Assembly (NCBI GenBank): GCA_944348085.1
Contig: CALVMU010000009.1
Location: 1 to 49,599 of the forward strand
Length of the DNA stretch: 49,599 bases
DNA from: an uncultured Clostridia bacterium
GTDB lineage: Bacteria; Bacillota; Clostridia; Christensenellales; UBA1242
Direction of reading: 5' to 3'
Shown here: in pieces, positions 40,657 through 47,542 of the stretch
Numbering within the stretch: position 1 is the first letter of the stretch
Layout: every line of letters begins with the position of its first letter
Notes under the pieces: generated by a model
Database searches by the model: none
Told to the model about the DNA's origin: nothing
The model's input: the letters and a program-made list of their open reading frames with translations, nothing else
Made by a program: the position numbers and the translations under genes

Positions 40657-42291
40657 ATGAACAAATATCAAAAAATTGCAGAACTTATTTTTCCAGGCGG
40701 AATCTCAACAGAAGAAATTTTGCAAAAATATCCACCTAGAAAACTTGCAGAAGGGCAAGAGGTGACTCGTTTTGCGCCTAGCCCAACAGGCTACATGCAT
40801 ATTGGCAACTTTTTTCCCGCTTTTATAAGCTATAACCTAGCAAAGCAAAGCGGGGGAGTTTTTTATCTTCGTTTTGAAGACACAGACTCAAAAAGAGAAA
40901 TCAAAGAGGCGAAAGAGGTCATATATCAAATTCTTGAAAGGTTTGGCATCTTTCCTGATGAATATCAAACTTTGGATGGCAAAGATGTTGGCGAATATGG
41001 ACCTTATGTGCAAAGCCAAAGGGCAGAAATATATCGCGCTTTTGCAAAAAAATTGGTTTCTGAAGGCAAAGCTTTTCCATGTTTTTGCAAAAAAACTGAA
41101 GGCAAAGAGGATGTTTTAAAGTCTCGTCAAAGCAAATTTGAAGAAGATGACGAAAAGGAATATGATCCATGCAGAGACCTTTCTTTTGAAGAGGTCAAAG
41201 CACATATTGACAACGGCGAAAAATTTGCAATCAGACTGAAAACAAAAAACGATGGCTCGCAAAGAGTGAAGTTCTACGACCTTATCAAAGGCGAAATTGA
41301 AGCCAAAGCAAACAGCAAAGATTTTGTTTTGCTCAAAAATGACGGCATTCCACCTTATGCTTTTGCTCACGCAATTGATGACACGCTTATGGGCACAACG
41401 ATCGTGGTGAGAGGGGAGGAATATATCTCTTCAACTCCAATGCATGTCGAACTTTTTGAGGCGCTGGGCTTTAAACCTATGCACTATTGCCACAACCCTC
41501 TTATCTGGAAAATTGATGGTGAGGGCAAACGCAAAATTTCAAAACGAAAAGATCCAGAAGCTGACATGCGGTTCTATTTCCAAGAGGGCTATCCAAAGAC
41601 GGCAGTGCTTGAATATCTTCTCAACCTTATCAACTCGGGCTTTGAAAATTGGCGAAAAGAAAACCCTGACAAATCTTGGAAGGAATACCATTTTGGAATA
41701 AAGGACATCACAACCGTTGCGCCAGTTTTTGACATTGTCAAACTGAGCGATATTGCAAAAAATGTCATTTCAAAAATAAGTGGACAAAAACTTTATCAGA
41801 TATGGTTTGATTGGGCAAAAGAATTTGATGAGAACCTTGCAACAAAACTTGAAACTGACAAAGAAAAGTTTGTAAAACTTTGCTCTATGGAGCGCGATAA
41901 CAGTCCAAAACCAAGAAAAGACATCTACAATCTCAAAATGATGCAAGATTATTTTAGCTATGCTTTTGAAAGGCCAAATCTTGACGGAATTGATGAAAAA
42001 GAAAATTTTGTAGAATTTATCAAAGCGTATCTCAAGGGCTTTAAAATGCCATCTTCAAATGAAGAGTGGTTTGCAGATATCAAAGAGATTGCGGCGGCAA
42101 ACGGCTACGCTATTGACAACAAACTTTACAAGCAGGACCCAAGCGCCTTTAAAGGCAACATTGCAAAAGCCTGCCTCTTTGCAAGACGAGCAATCACAGG
42201 CAAAGATAACGGACCATCACTTTACTATATTATCGATGCTCTTGGCAAAAGCGAAACACTTGCAAGACTTGAGAAAGCAACAAAAATTTAA
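40657..42291 (+). CDS. gltX: Glutamyl-tRNA synthetase
   Basis: This 544-residue class Ib enzyme attaches glutamate to tRNA-Glu (and possibly tRNA-Gln if non-discriminating, which cannot be told here). The HIGH region reads RFAPSPTGYMHIGNF and the KMSKS loop reads KRKISKRKDPEADM. It is longer than the common ~480-residue form, mainly through a roughly 50-residue N-terminal and central extension, as in some Clostridia. AGGA lies about eight bases before the ATG. It has its own -10 and a strong terminator. Confidence 0.95.
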   Translation: MNKYQKIAELIFPGGISTEEILQKYPPRKLAEGQEVTRFAPSPTGYMHIGNFFPAFISYNLAKQSGGVFYLRFEDTDSKREIKEAKEVIYQILERFGIFPDEYQTLDGKDVGEYGPYVQSQRAEIYRAFAKKLVSEGKAFPCFCKKTEGKEDVLKSRQSKFEEDDEKEYDPCRDLSFEEVKAHIDNGEKFAIRLKTKNDGSQRVKFYDLIKGEIEAKANSKDFVLLKNDGIPPYAFAHAIDDTLMGTTIVVRGEEYISSTPMHVELFEALGFKPMHYCHNPLIWKIDGEGKRKISKRKDPEADMRFYFQEGYPKTAVLEYLLNLINSGFENWRKENPDKSWKEYHFGIKDITTVAPVFDIVKLSDIAKNVISKISGQKLYQIWFDWAKEFDENLATKLETDKEKFVKLCSMERDNSPKPRKDIYNLKMMQDYFSYAFERPNLDGIDEKENFVEFIKAYLKGFKMPSSNEEWFADIKEIAAANGYAIDNKLYKQDPSAFKGNIAKACLFARRAITGKDNGPSLYYIIDALGKSETLARLEKATKI

Positions 42292-42321
42292 TATAATCTA
42301 TAGTTTATGGAAATAAAACTG

Positions 42322-42348
42322 AAAGCGCGCAAATCAAGCGCGTTTTTT
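42322..42348 (+). terminator. Rho-independent terminator after gltX
   Basis: Stem AAAGCGCGC / GCGCGTTTT (one G-T pair) with a 7-base loop and T run. Confidence 0.85.
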
Positions 42349-42380
42349 CACAAAAAAAATTGAATTGAATAAATATTATT

Positions 42381-42578
42381 ATGACAAAAGATGAAGACGG
42401 ACTCGAAATGACAGGGGCTGAAATGGTTGCTTTGGCTGGCAGTGTTGCCATGTGTCTTTCTAAAAAACTGACACCGAGAGAGATTTGCCTTATGCGGACA
42501 TTTTTTCAAGCAGTTGCGTCAAACTTGTCGACCATTGAATACACCGATACCATTTGCAAAAGCAAAAAATTCAAATAA
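42381..42578 (+). CDS. Small cytoplasmic helical protein (65 residues)
   Basis: The 65-residue product begins MTKDEDGLEMTGAEMVALAG and has two predicted helices with the segments LSKKLTPREICLMRTFF and a closing L-S-T-I. This layout resembles small conserved Firmicutes proteins of unknown function (DUF6774-like), but I could not confirm it. There is no ribosome site; AT-rich sequence with TAAAT lies just upstream, so the start may be leaderless too. A terminator follows. Confidence 0.6.
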   Translation: MTKDEDGLEMTGAEMVALAGSVAMCLSKKLTPREICLMRTFFQAVASNLSTIEYTDTICKSKKFK

Positions 42579-42605
42579 TTGAGCAAATCATGGCAAAAGC
42601 AAATC

Positions 42606-42637
42606 AAATGACAACAAATGCTTTGTCATTTTTTTGT
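42606..42637 (+). terminator. Rho-independent terminator
   Basis: Stem AAATGACAA / TTGTCATTT (42606-42614 and 42623-42631) plus T run. Its 3' arm contains the -35 box of the tRNA-Gly promoter. Confidence 0.8.
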
Positions 42638-42650
42638 TTTGTGCTAAAAT
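42623..42650 (+). promoter_or_regulatory. tRNA-Gly promoter
   Basis: -35 TTGTCA (42623-42628), 16-base spacer ending TG-C, -10 TAAAAT (42645-42650). The tRNA begins eight bases later. Confidence 0.8.
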
Positions 42651-42658
42651 GTGCTTAT

Positions 42659-42732
42659 GCAGGCATAATTTAGTGGTAAAATGTGTGCTTCCCAAGCATA
42701 ATTCGCGGGTCCGATTCCCGTTGCCTGCTCCA
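42659..42732 (+). tRNA. tRNA-Gly (anticodon CCC)
   Basis: A 74-base cloverleaf: acceptor GCAGGCA/TGCCTGC, anticodon loop TTCCCAA giving CCC, T-arm CGGGTCCGATTCCCG, discriminator T and encoded CCA. It reads GGG. The next gene starts 24 bases downstream with no terminator, so the tRNA and that mRNA may be co-transcribed. Confidence 0.93.
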
Positions 42733-42755
42733 AAATTATCATGAGAGGAGTAGTT

Positions 42756-43910
42756 ATGTATCAAATGTATATGCCACTGGCAAAACAGTTTTATGAGGAT
42801 GTAGATAAAAAGCTACGCCAAAAAAAATTTCACAATTCACAAAATGAATTTGACAGCGAGCAATTTATCGATTATGTCTATGGCGAGTTGGCAAGATTTA
42901 CCAGTTTTTTGACTGTAGGAAGTGAAGGTGAAGCCAACATAGGCTATGCACTGCTTAAATGCTTAAAAGAGTTGAGTTTTCCATTTGCAGATTACCTGGA
43001 AAAACGATTGGACAGAAGATATTCTTCCTTCATGGTCACCAGAAAAACTGAAGATTTTTGCCAAAGATATTTTAATTATGGGAAAGAGCATGTAAGAAAT
43101 ATTATCGATATGGTGGAAAAATATCAAAGTTCTTTGCCAGATGTAGAGCAGTCTGTTATTGATAAAAAAGTTTTGGATTTGCTTCCAACCATAAAAGAAT
43201 TGGTTTCTGCAGAGACTGTGCCATCTCAAACCAACCAACTTTTGGATAAAATTAACAGCTCAGCGCTTGCTTTGAATGATTTATGCGATAACTTAGAAAT
43301 AAGTTTAAAAGACGGCTTTGTAAAAAGCTTAAATGAGCAAACGCAAGCTACAGTTGACAAACTTAAAGATGACAAAATGCAAGTTAAAGTTATGAATGGT
43401 CAAGATTTTAACCTTATCATTCACTCTTCAAACACTCCAGAAGAATTTCTTGAAAACGAAGGGCAAGGCTATCACCAAATGATATCGACTTCGCTTATTG
43501 ACAACCAAAATATTCGAGCATATCAAGCTTCAAATGTTAAATTTGCTTTTTATGGACAAATAACGCCAGAAAATTTGATTTCTGCATATAGCCGTGATGC
43601 AAGCACAGACTTTTCAGAAGAAGGCATTTTGTCTTCCTTTTCAACTCCAGATTACCTTTCATTAGAGGGCTTTAAAGGCAAAACGAGAACTGGCGAAGGC
43701 CTTTCAGGCTATAGCGAAATTATGCTTTCTGGTCAGGAAATTAGCAAGCCAGACGCTATAGTTTGCTACGATCATATAACCGAACAAGAAAAGGAGCTTG
43801 CCGACAAATATCATCTTGATATAATTTTAATTGAGACCGAACACTACAAGGACATGTTAAAACCTGATTATAGAGAGCAGAACAGAGACAATGAAGACGA
43901 ATACGCGTGA
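42756..43910 (+). CDS. Unknown protein with helical N-terminus and compact C-terminal domain
   Basis: The 384-residue product has no signal peptide or membrane span. Residues about 1-210 are helical with a coiled-coil-like stretch. The C-terminal half (about 215-370) is a mixed alpha/beta domain with the segments MISTSLIDNQNIRAYQ, YSEIMLSGQEI and PDAIVCYDHITEQEKELADK. The spacing of a Ser-Thr-Ser segment, a central aromatic patch and a later E-x-x-L is loosely like ADP-ribosyltransferase-fold proteins, but I would not assign that. The start is ATG 42756 after AGAGGAG; the upstream ATG 42741 lies over the ribosome site. Its end overlaps ogt by 20 bases. Confidence 0.7.
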   Translation: MYQMYMPLAKQFYEDVDKKLRQKKFHNSQNEFDSEQFIDYVYGELARFTSFLTVGSEGEANIGYALLKCLKELSFPFADYLEKRLDRRYSSFMVTRKTEDFCQRYFNYGKEHVRNIIDMVEKYQSSLPDVEQSVIDKKVLDLLPTIKELVSAETVPSQTNQLLDKINSSALALNDLCDNLEISLKDGFVKSLNEQTQATVDKLKDDKMQVKVMNGQDFNLIIHSSNTPEEFLENEGQGYHQMISTSLIDNQNIRAYQASNVKFAFYGQITPENLISAYSRDASTDFSEEGILSSFSTPDYLSLEGFKGKTRTGEGLSGYSEIMLSGQEISKPDAIVCYDHITEQEKELADKYHLDIILIETEHYKDMLKPDYREQNRDNEDEYA

Positions 43911-44403
43911 ATATAAAACAACTTTTTCGTCTCCTTTAGGCGAAATTTTGATTAAAAGTAGTAAAAATGCCATAACTTCGCTCAGTTTTACGCAAGCAGA
44001 AACTAAGAAAGCAGAAACTAAGCAAACAGAAACTTGCAGGGTGCTTGAAAAGGCAAAAGTTTGGCTTGAGGGCTATTTTGCTGGCAAAAACTCTAAAATC
44101 GACTTTCCGCTTGAACCAAATGGCACACCTTTTCAAAAGATGGTGTGGCAATGTTTGTTAGATATAAATTATGGCGAGGTGTCGACCTATGGCATGGTTG
44201 CCAAAAAGGTCGCCCAAAAACTAGGAAAACAAAAAATGTCAGCAAGGGCAGTTGGGCATGCGATTGGACAAAATCCGATTGCAATCATAATCCCTTGCCA
44301 TAGAGTGGTTGGCGCAAATGGCGCGCTTACTGGTTATGCGTGGGGTTTGGAGCGAAAAATCAAACTTTTAGAACTTGAAAAGGCAAATAAAAAGTTGCCT
44401 TAG
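43891..44403 (+). CDS. ogt: Methylated-DNA-protein-cysteine methyltransferase
   Basis: The 170-residue suicide enzyme removes O6-alkyl groups from guanine onto its own Cys. The active-site motif PCHRVVG is intact, preceded by the helix-turn-helix region VSTYGMVAKKVAQKLG and ARAVGHAIGQNPIAIIIPCH. The N-terminal domain contains a small repetitive insert AETKKAETKQTETC (about 36-49), perhaps from local duplication. The start lies 20 bases inside the previous gene, implying translational coupling. The gene ends 24 bases before tRNA-Pro. Confidence 0.95.
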   Translation: MKTNTREYKTTFSSPLGEILIKSSKNAITSLSFTQAETKKAETKQTETCRVLEKAKVWLEGYFAGKNSKIDFPLEPNGTPFQKMVWQCLLDINYGEVSTYGMVAKKVAQKLGKQKMSARAVGHAIGQNPIAIIIPCHRVVGANGALTGYAWGLERKIKLLELEKANKKLP

Positions 44404-44427
44404 TTTTTGGTCTCTTGAATGTTTTAA

Positions 44428-44502
44428 CGAGGTGTAGCGCAGGGGGAGCGCGTGCGGTTCGGGACCGTAAGGCCGTGGGTTCAAATCCCACCACCTCGAC
44501 CA
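44428..44502 (+). tRNA. tRNA-Pro (anticodon CGG)
   Basis: A 75-base cloverleaf: acceptor CGAGGTG/CACCTCG, D-arm GCGC...GCGC, anticodon loop TTCGGGA giving CGG, T-arm GTGGGTTCAAATCCCAC, discriminator A and encoded CCA. It reads CCG. A strong terminator follows at once. Confidence 0.93.
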
Positions 44503-44506
44503 AATC

Positions 44507-44540
44507 AAAAAAGCATGTTGCTAGAGCAATATGCTTTTTA
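44507..44540. terminator. Bidirectional rho-independent terminator
   Basis: Stem AAAAAGCAT/ATGCTTTTT with an inner TTGC/GCAA extension and a TAGA loop; T runs lie on both strands. It serves tRNA-Pro on the plus strand and the 573-residue protein gene on the minus strand. Confidence 0.85.
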
Positions 44541-44545
44541 AAAAA

Positions 44546-46267
44546 TTATTTATAGTTATCTGAATAATCATCACCAAATGCTTTAACTGTTCTAAAGACT
44601 TCGTTGTTAATTCTTCTTTTCAATTCTTTCATCAATCCTTCTTTATTTGTTGCAGCACGATAAGCCTCTTTTTTAGATTCAAATTCTTTTTTCATTTCAT
44701 TACGAGTGATTTCATTAGGCTCTTTATTAATTTCTGCTTGCAATTTTCTCAATTCTTCTAATTTACTCTTGTGATCTGAATAAATTTCTGCTAAAACATC
44801 TGCAAGTTTTGAAACAATTTCTTCTGCAGAAGGATCGACATCTTTATCCAAATATGAGGATGGAGTTTTATTTTTTACTATTTTTGATGTGATTGTTTTG
44901 ACTTTTTTAGGCAGAAGCATAGCGTTGTTAACTTGGAATATAATGTTTTTTTGTTCAGGAGTAGCATTTTTATATTTAGCTTTTCCACTTGCGCCTACAA
45001 AAACACCATGTGTTCCAAGGACTTCTGCGGCATATTTTTGAAGTTTGGCGACCGCAAGTTTAGAAGGCAGTTTTACAAGGGATTGAGCAGGACCATTTTG
45101 AACTGGTGGATTGCCAGCTGGTTTTGTTACTTCATCAGAATCTGTTGTAGTATTATTTTCTGGATGGTTATGTTCATGACCTTCTGCAGGAGCTGCTTCA
45201 TCGGATGATTTTTTATCACTTTCTCCAAGCTCAACTTCTTTTCCAGAAATCTCTTTGCAGATGTCTTTGATTGCAGTCAAAATTTCTTCATTAAAAGGTG
45301 AGTAGCTCAACATGTCGCTGAGCGGATCAGAAATTGCAAACAAAACATTGTCGTCAACTTCTTTTCCAAGTTGATAGCAAAGAGTTAAAAATACGGCTTC
45401 AGTCGCAGGAATAGCATATTTAAGGTCTATGCCTTTATCTTTAAAATATTTTCTTACCTCGTCATCTATCTTCTCGAGTGCAAATTTTAAAAGGTTTGAG
45501 TTGTCATTTAAATCAAAAGTTTTTATGGCATCTTCTATTGAAGGCTCCGGATCTAAAGGACTTTCATTTGTAATTAAAGGCAGTTCTTCGCCATTTTGAT
45601 AATATCTCAGCATCCTTTCATCTTTTTTTGTTGTAAGACAAAATGTTTCCATGGTAGAAGCCGTTGCTGAAAGTTGGTTCATAATTGTGGCGCTGTTAAG
45701 AAAAGCTTTTGTTTTATTATATATTGTTTCGTCAAAGTGTTCTTCTATTTGTCTTAGAACATTATCGATAACAGAGTTGTCGAGAGAAGCATCTTTTGTG
45801 CTTGGTGCAACTGCAAGAATAAGTTTTGTTGCTATTTCGTAAAACTTATCCAATTTATCATTTTCTGATGTAGCAATAGTTACAAGACAAGCAGCAATGA
45901 TTGGCATAGTAAGAGATTTCTCGTTTTTTGCAACAATATCCAAATTATTCAAAAAAGCATTCTTTGTTGTATCGTCCAAGCTTTCGCACTCTTTTTTCAA
46001 AACATCGATAGAGATTGTGTTTTTTCTCAGCTCTTCAATTTCTTTACGAACTTCTGCATCCATTTCTCCAGATGTAGTTTGACAAAATGTTTTATAAATA
46101 GAATAAAAATATGGATATTCTATAGCAGTGGATTCATTAACAAGAAAAGAAACAAAGTTTGAAGAATCTGGAATGCGAGGATCGCAAAGTTCTTTCTCAC
46201 AAGCTTGTTGAAAGTCGTTTGAATTGCGATAAAGCGCGTCAAGAATCTTCTTTAATTTTTCGTTCAT
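44546..46267 (-). CDS. Large cytoplasmic helical protein of unknown function
   Basis: The 573-residue product has no signal peptide or membrane span. Residues about 1-360 are helical with several repeat-like helix pairs. A polar linker (about 365-410) contains a small His-rich patch EGHEHNHPENN and Pro/Asn residues. The C-terminal part (about 410-573) is Lys-rich and coiled-coil-like. No motif recognised. The start ATG 46267 follows AGGGGG and a near-consensus promoter, so it is probably well expressed. It is a single-gene unit with its own terminator. Its function and relation to its neighbours are unknown. Confidence 0.75.
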   Translation of the reverse strand: MNEKLKKILDALYRNSNDFQQACEKELCDPRIPDSSNFVSFLVNESTAIEYPYFYSIYKTFCQTTSGEMDAEVRKEIEELRKNTISIDVLKKECESLDDTTKNAFLNNLDIVAKNEKSLTMPIIAACLVTIATSENDKLDKFYEIATKLILAVAPSTKDASLDNSVIDNVLRQIEEHFDETIYNKTKAFLNSATIMNQLSATASTMETFCLTTKKDERMLRYYQNGEELPLITNESPLDPEPSIEDAIKTFDLNDNSNLLKFALEKIDDEVRKYFKDKGIDLKYAIPATEAVFLTLCYQLGKEVDDNVLFAISDPLSDMLSYSPFNEEILTAIKDICKEISGKEVELGESDKKSSDEAAPAEGHEHNHPENNTTTDSDEVTKPAGNPPVQNGPAQSLVKLPSKLAVAKLQKYAAEVLGTHGVFVGASGKAKYKNATPEQKNIIFQVNNAMLLPKKVKTITSKIVKNKTPSSYLDKDVDPSAEEIVSKLADVLAEIYSDHKSKLEELRKLQAEINKEPNEITRNEMKKEFESKKEAYRAATNKEGLMKELKRRINNEVFRTVKAFGDDYSDNYK

Positions 46268-46308
46268 AATTTGTCCCCCTAAAAAAAGATCTTTCTTTTT
46301 TCGTTTAT

Positions 46309-46337
46309 ATTATATCATATTTATTTGCATTTTTCAA
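46309..46337 (-). promoter_or_regulatory. Promoter TTGAAA-17-TATAAT with extended TG
   Basis: On the minus strand -35 TTGAAA (46332-46337), exactly 17 bases ending TG-A, and -10 TATAAT (46309-46314): close to ideal. It drives the 573-residue protein gene. Confidence 0.88.
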
Positions 46338-46343
46338 TAGCTA

Positions 46344-46386
46344 ATTAAAAAAAATAGACAAAATCATATTTTTATATGATTTTGTC
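46344..46386 (-). terminator. Rho-independent terminator of walJ
   Basis: A perfect 13-bp stem GACAAAATCATAT / ATATGATTTTGTC (46357-46369 and 46374-46386) with a 4-base loop, followed on the minus strand by TATTTTTTTTAA. Confidence 0.88.
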
Positions 46387-46418
46387 CATGTTTTTGCGCC
46401 AATTTTTGTAAATTCAAG

Positions 46419-47201
46419 CTATTTTAACCTGAAAATTGTGCCAACATTTGTGGTTGCAACATCAATTTTAAGGTCTCGGCCTTCTTCAATTCCATCCTTT
46501 TGCAATAGTGAACAAATGGTTGAATAGGCAAGGCGAGGGGAGTTGTTTTCTTTGCTAAGGTGAGCAAGCACAAACTGTCTTGTTCCGCTATATGCAAGCC
46601 GTTCAAGCGCTTCTCCGCTGTCGATATTTGACAGGTGACCGTTTGGCCCGTCAATTCTGCGTTTTAAAGAAAGTGGATAGCGCGTGCCTTTATACAGCAT
46701 TTCGCGGTCATAGTTTGACTCCAGATAGATCAGCCTGCTTCCTGCCATTTTTGCCAAAATTCTGTCGTTATAGTGTCCAAGATCGGTCACAATTGAAATT
46801 TTTTTGTCGCCTTCTTCCACTGAAAAGCCGTAGCAAGCAACATCGTGAGGCACTTCGATTGGAGAGATAACCAAATCCTTAAATTGAAAATCATTGTCAA
46901 AAAGTTGACGATTTTTAAGTGAAACTTTTTTCAATTTGTCTTCAAGCCCAATCCAAACTTTTTCATGGGCAAAAACTGGAACATTAAATTTGCTTGCAAA
47001 CACATCAACACCTTTTATGTGGTCGCTATGCTCATGCGAAACCACAATGGCGTCAATTGAAGAAGGATCGACGCCCAAGAGCTTTAGTTTTTCTATTGTT
47101 TGCGTTGCATTTATTCCATCATCCAACAAAATTTTTGTGTTTTCTGTTTCTATAAGCGAGCAGTTTCCATCACTGCCAGAGGTCAAGTTTACAACTTTCA
47201 T
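46419..47201 (-). CDS. walJ: Metallo-beta-lactamase-fold hydrolase WalJ/YycJ
   Basis: The 260-residue protein belongs to the YycJ/WalJ family of metallo-beta-lactamase-fold nucleases, linked in other Firmicutes to the WalRK operon and to DNA metabolism. Metal motifs: SGSDGNCSLIET near the N-terminus, SHEHSDHIKGV (HxHxDH), a PHDVACYGF His, TDLGHYND and the C-terminal LAHLSKENNSP. The start is ATG 47201 rather than 47339: the longer frame runs through the promoter and a separate small gene. TG-C-TATCTT ends six bases before this ATG, so the mRNA is probably leaderless. WalRK is not in the window. Confidence 0.9.
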   Translation of the reverse strand: MKVVNLTSGSDGNCSLIETENTKILLDDGINATQTIEKLKLLGVDPSSIDAIVVSHEHSDHIKGVDVFASKFNVPVFAHEKVWIGLEDKLKKVSLKNRQLFDNDFQFKDLVISPIEVPHDVACYGFSVEEGDKKISIVTDLGHYNDRILAKMAGSRLIYLESNYDREMLYKGTRYPLSLKRRIDGPNGHLSNIDSGEALERLAYSGTRQFVLAHLSKENNSPRLAYSTICSLLQKDGIEEGRDLKIDVATTNVGTIFRLK

Positions 47202-47207
47202 GGCTAT

Positions 47208-47236
47208 AAGATAGCACAATTTGACAAAAAAAGCAA
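47208..47236 (-). promoter_or_regulatory. walJ promoter, leaderless geometry
   Basis: On the minus strand -35 TTGCTT (47231-47236), 17-base spacer ending TG-C and -10 TATCTT (47208-47213). The hexamer ends six bases before ATG 47201. The -35 box abuts the stop codon of the preceding small gene. Confidence 0.7.
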
Positions 47237-47392
47237 TTACAGATGCAAATTTTGTAGAAAAACCTCGCAAAATCCACTTTCGCTTGCAAAAAAAGCTTCT
47301 GTCGGTGTTAGGGTTAAGGCTAGCACGGTCATCATCCAAACAAAAAGGCAGAATAGGGCTATAGCGATAAGGATAAATAAACGGTTTTTCAC
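47237..47392 (-). CDS. Small membrane protein (51 residues), GTG start
   Basis: A GTG-to-TAA frame of 51 codons encodes a protein starting (M)KNRLFILIAIALFCLF. It has a basic start, one membrane span (about 4-29) and a short polar tail with one Cys. TG-T-TAAAAT ends exactly six bases before the GTG and there is no ribosome site, the same geometry as the other leaderless genes. It ends directly before the walJ -35 box, in the same direction. Small size and lack of homology knowledge keep confidence moderate; its function is unknown. Confidence 0.55.
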   Translation of the reverse strand: MKNRLFILIAIALFCLFVWMMTVLALTLTPTEAFFASESGFCEVFLQNLHL

Positions 47393-47398
47393 ATCAAT

Positions 47399-47407
47399 AT
47401 TTTAACA
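47399..47407 (-). promoter_or_regulatory. Extended -10 six bases before a GTG start
   Basis: TG-T-TAAAAT on the minus strand, hexamer 47399-47404, six bases from the GTG at 47392. The -35 is weak. Confidence 0.6.
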
Positions 47408-47495
47408 TTTTTGTCGGCAGCAGCTTAAATGAAAAGCGACCAATTTTTGTCTAAATGTTTCCCATTTTGTCGAAGCAAAACAATCACTTTTTTAT

Positions 47496-47525
47496 TTGAC
47501 AAATCTCACGCTGTGGTGATAAAAT
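47496..47525 (+). promoter_or_regulatory. metG promoter
   Basis: -35 TTGACA (perfect, 47496-47501), 18-base spacer ending TG-A and -10 TAAAAT (47520-47525), followed by AGGAG (47533-47537) and ATG 47543. The leader is only about 10 bases, too short for a T-box or attenuator. Confidence 0.85.
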
Positions 47526-47542
47526 AAGCTCTAGGAGACATT

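Noticed and set aside
47202-47339. 46-residue N-terminal extension of walJ
   Set aside because: The extension runs through the walJ promoter and over a separate small gene, and the family starts at MKVVNLTSGSDGN.
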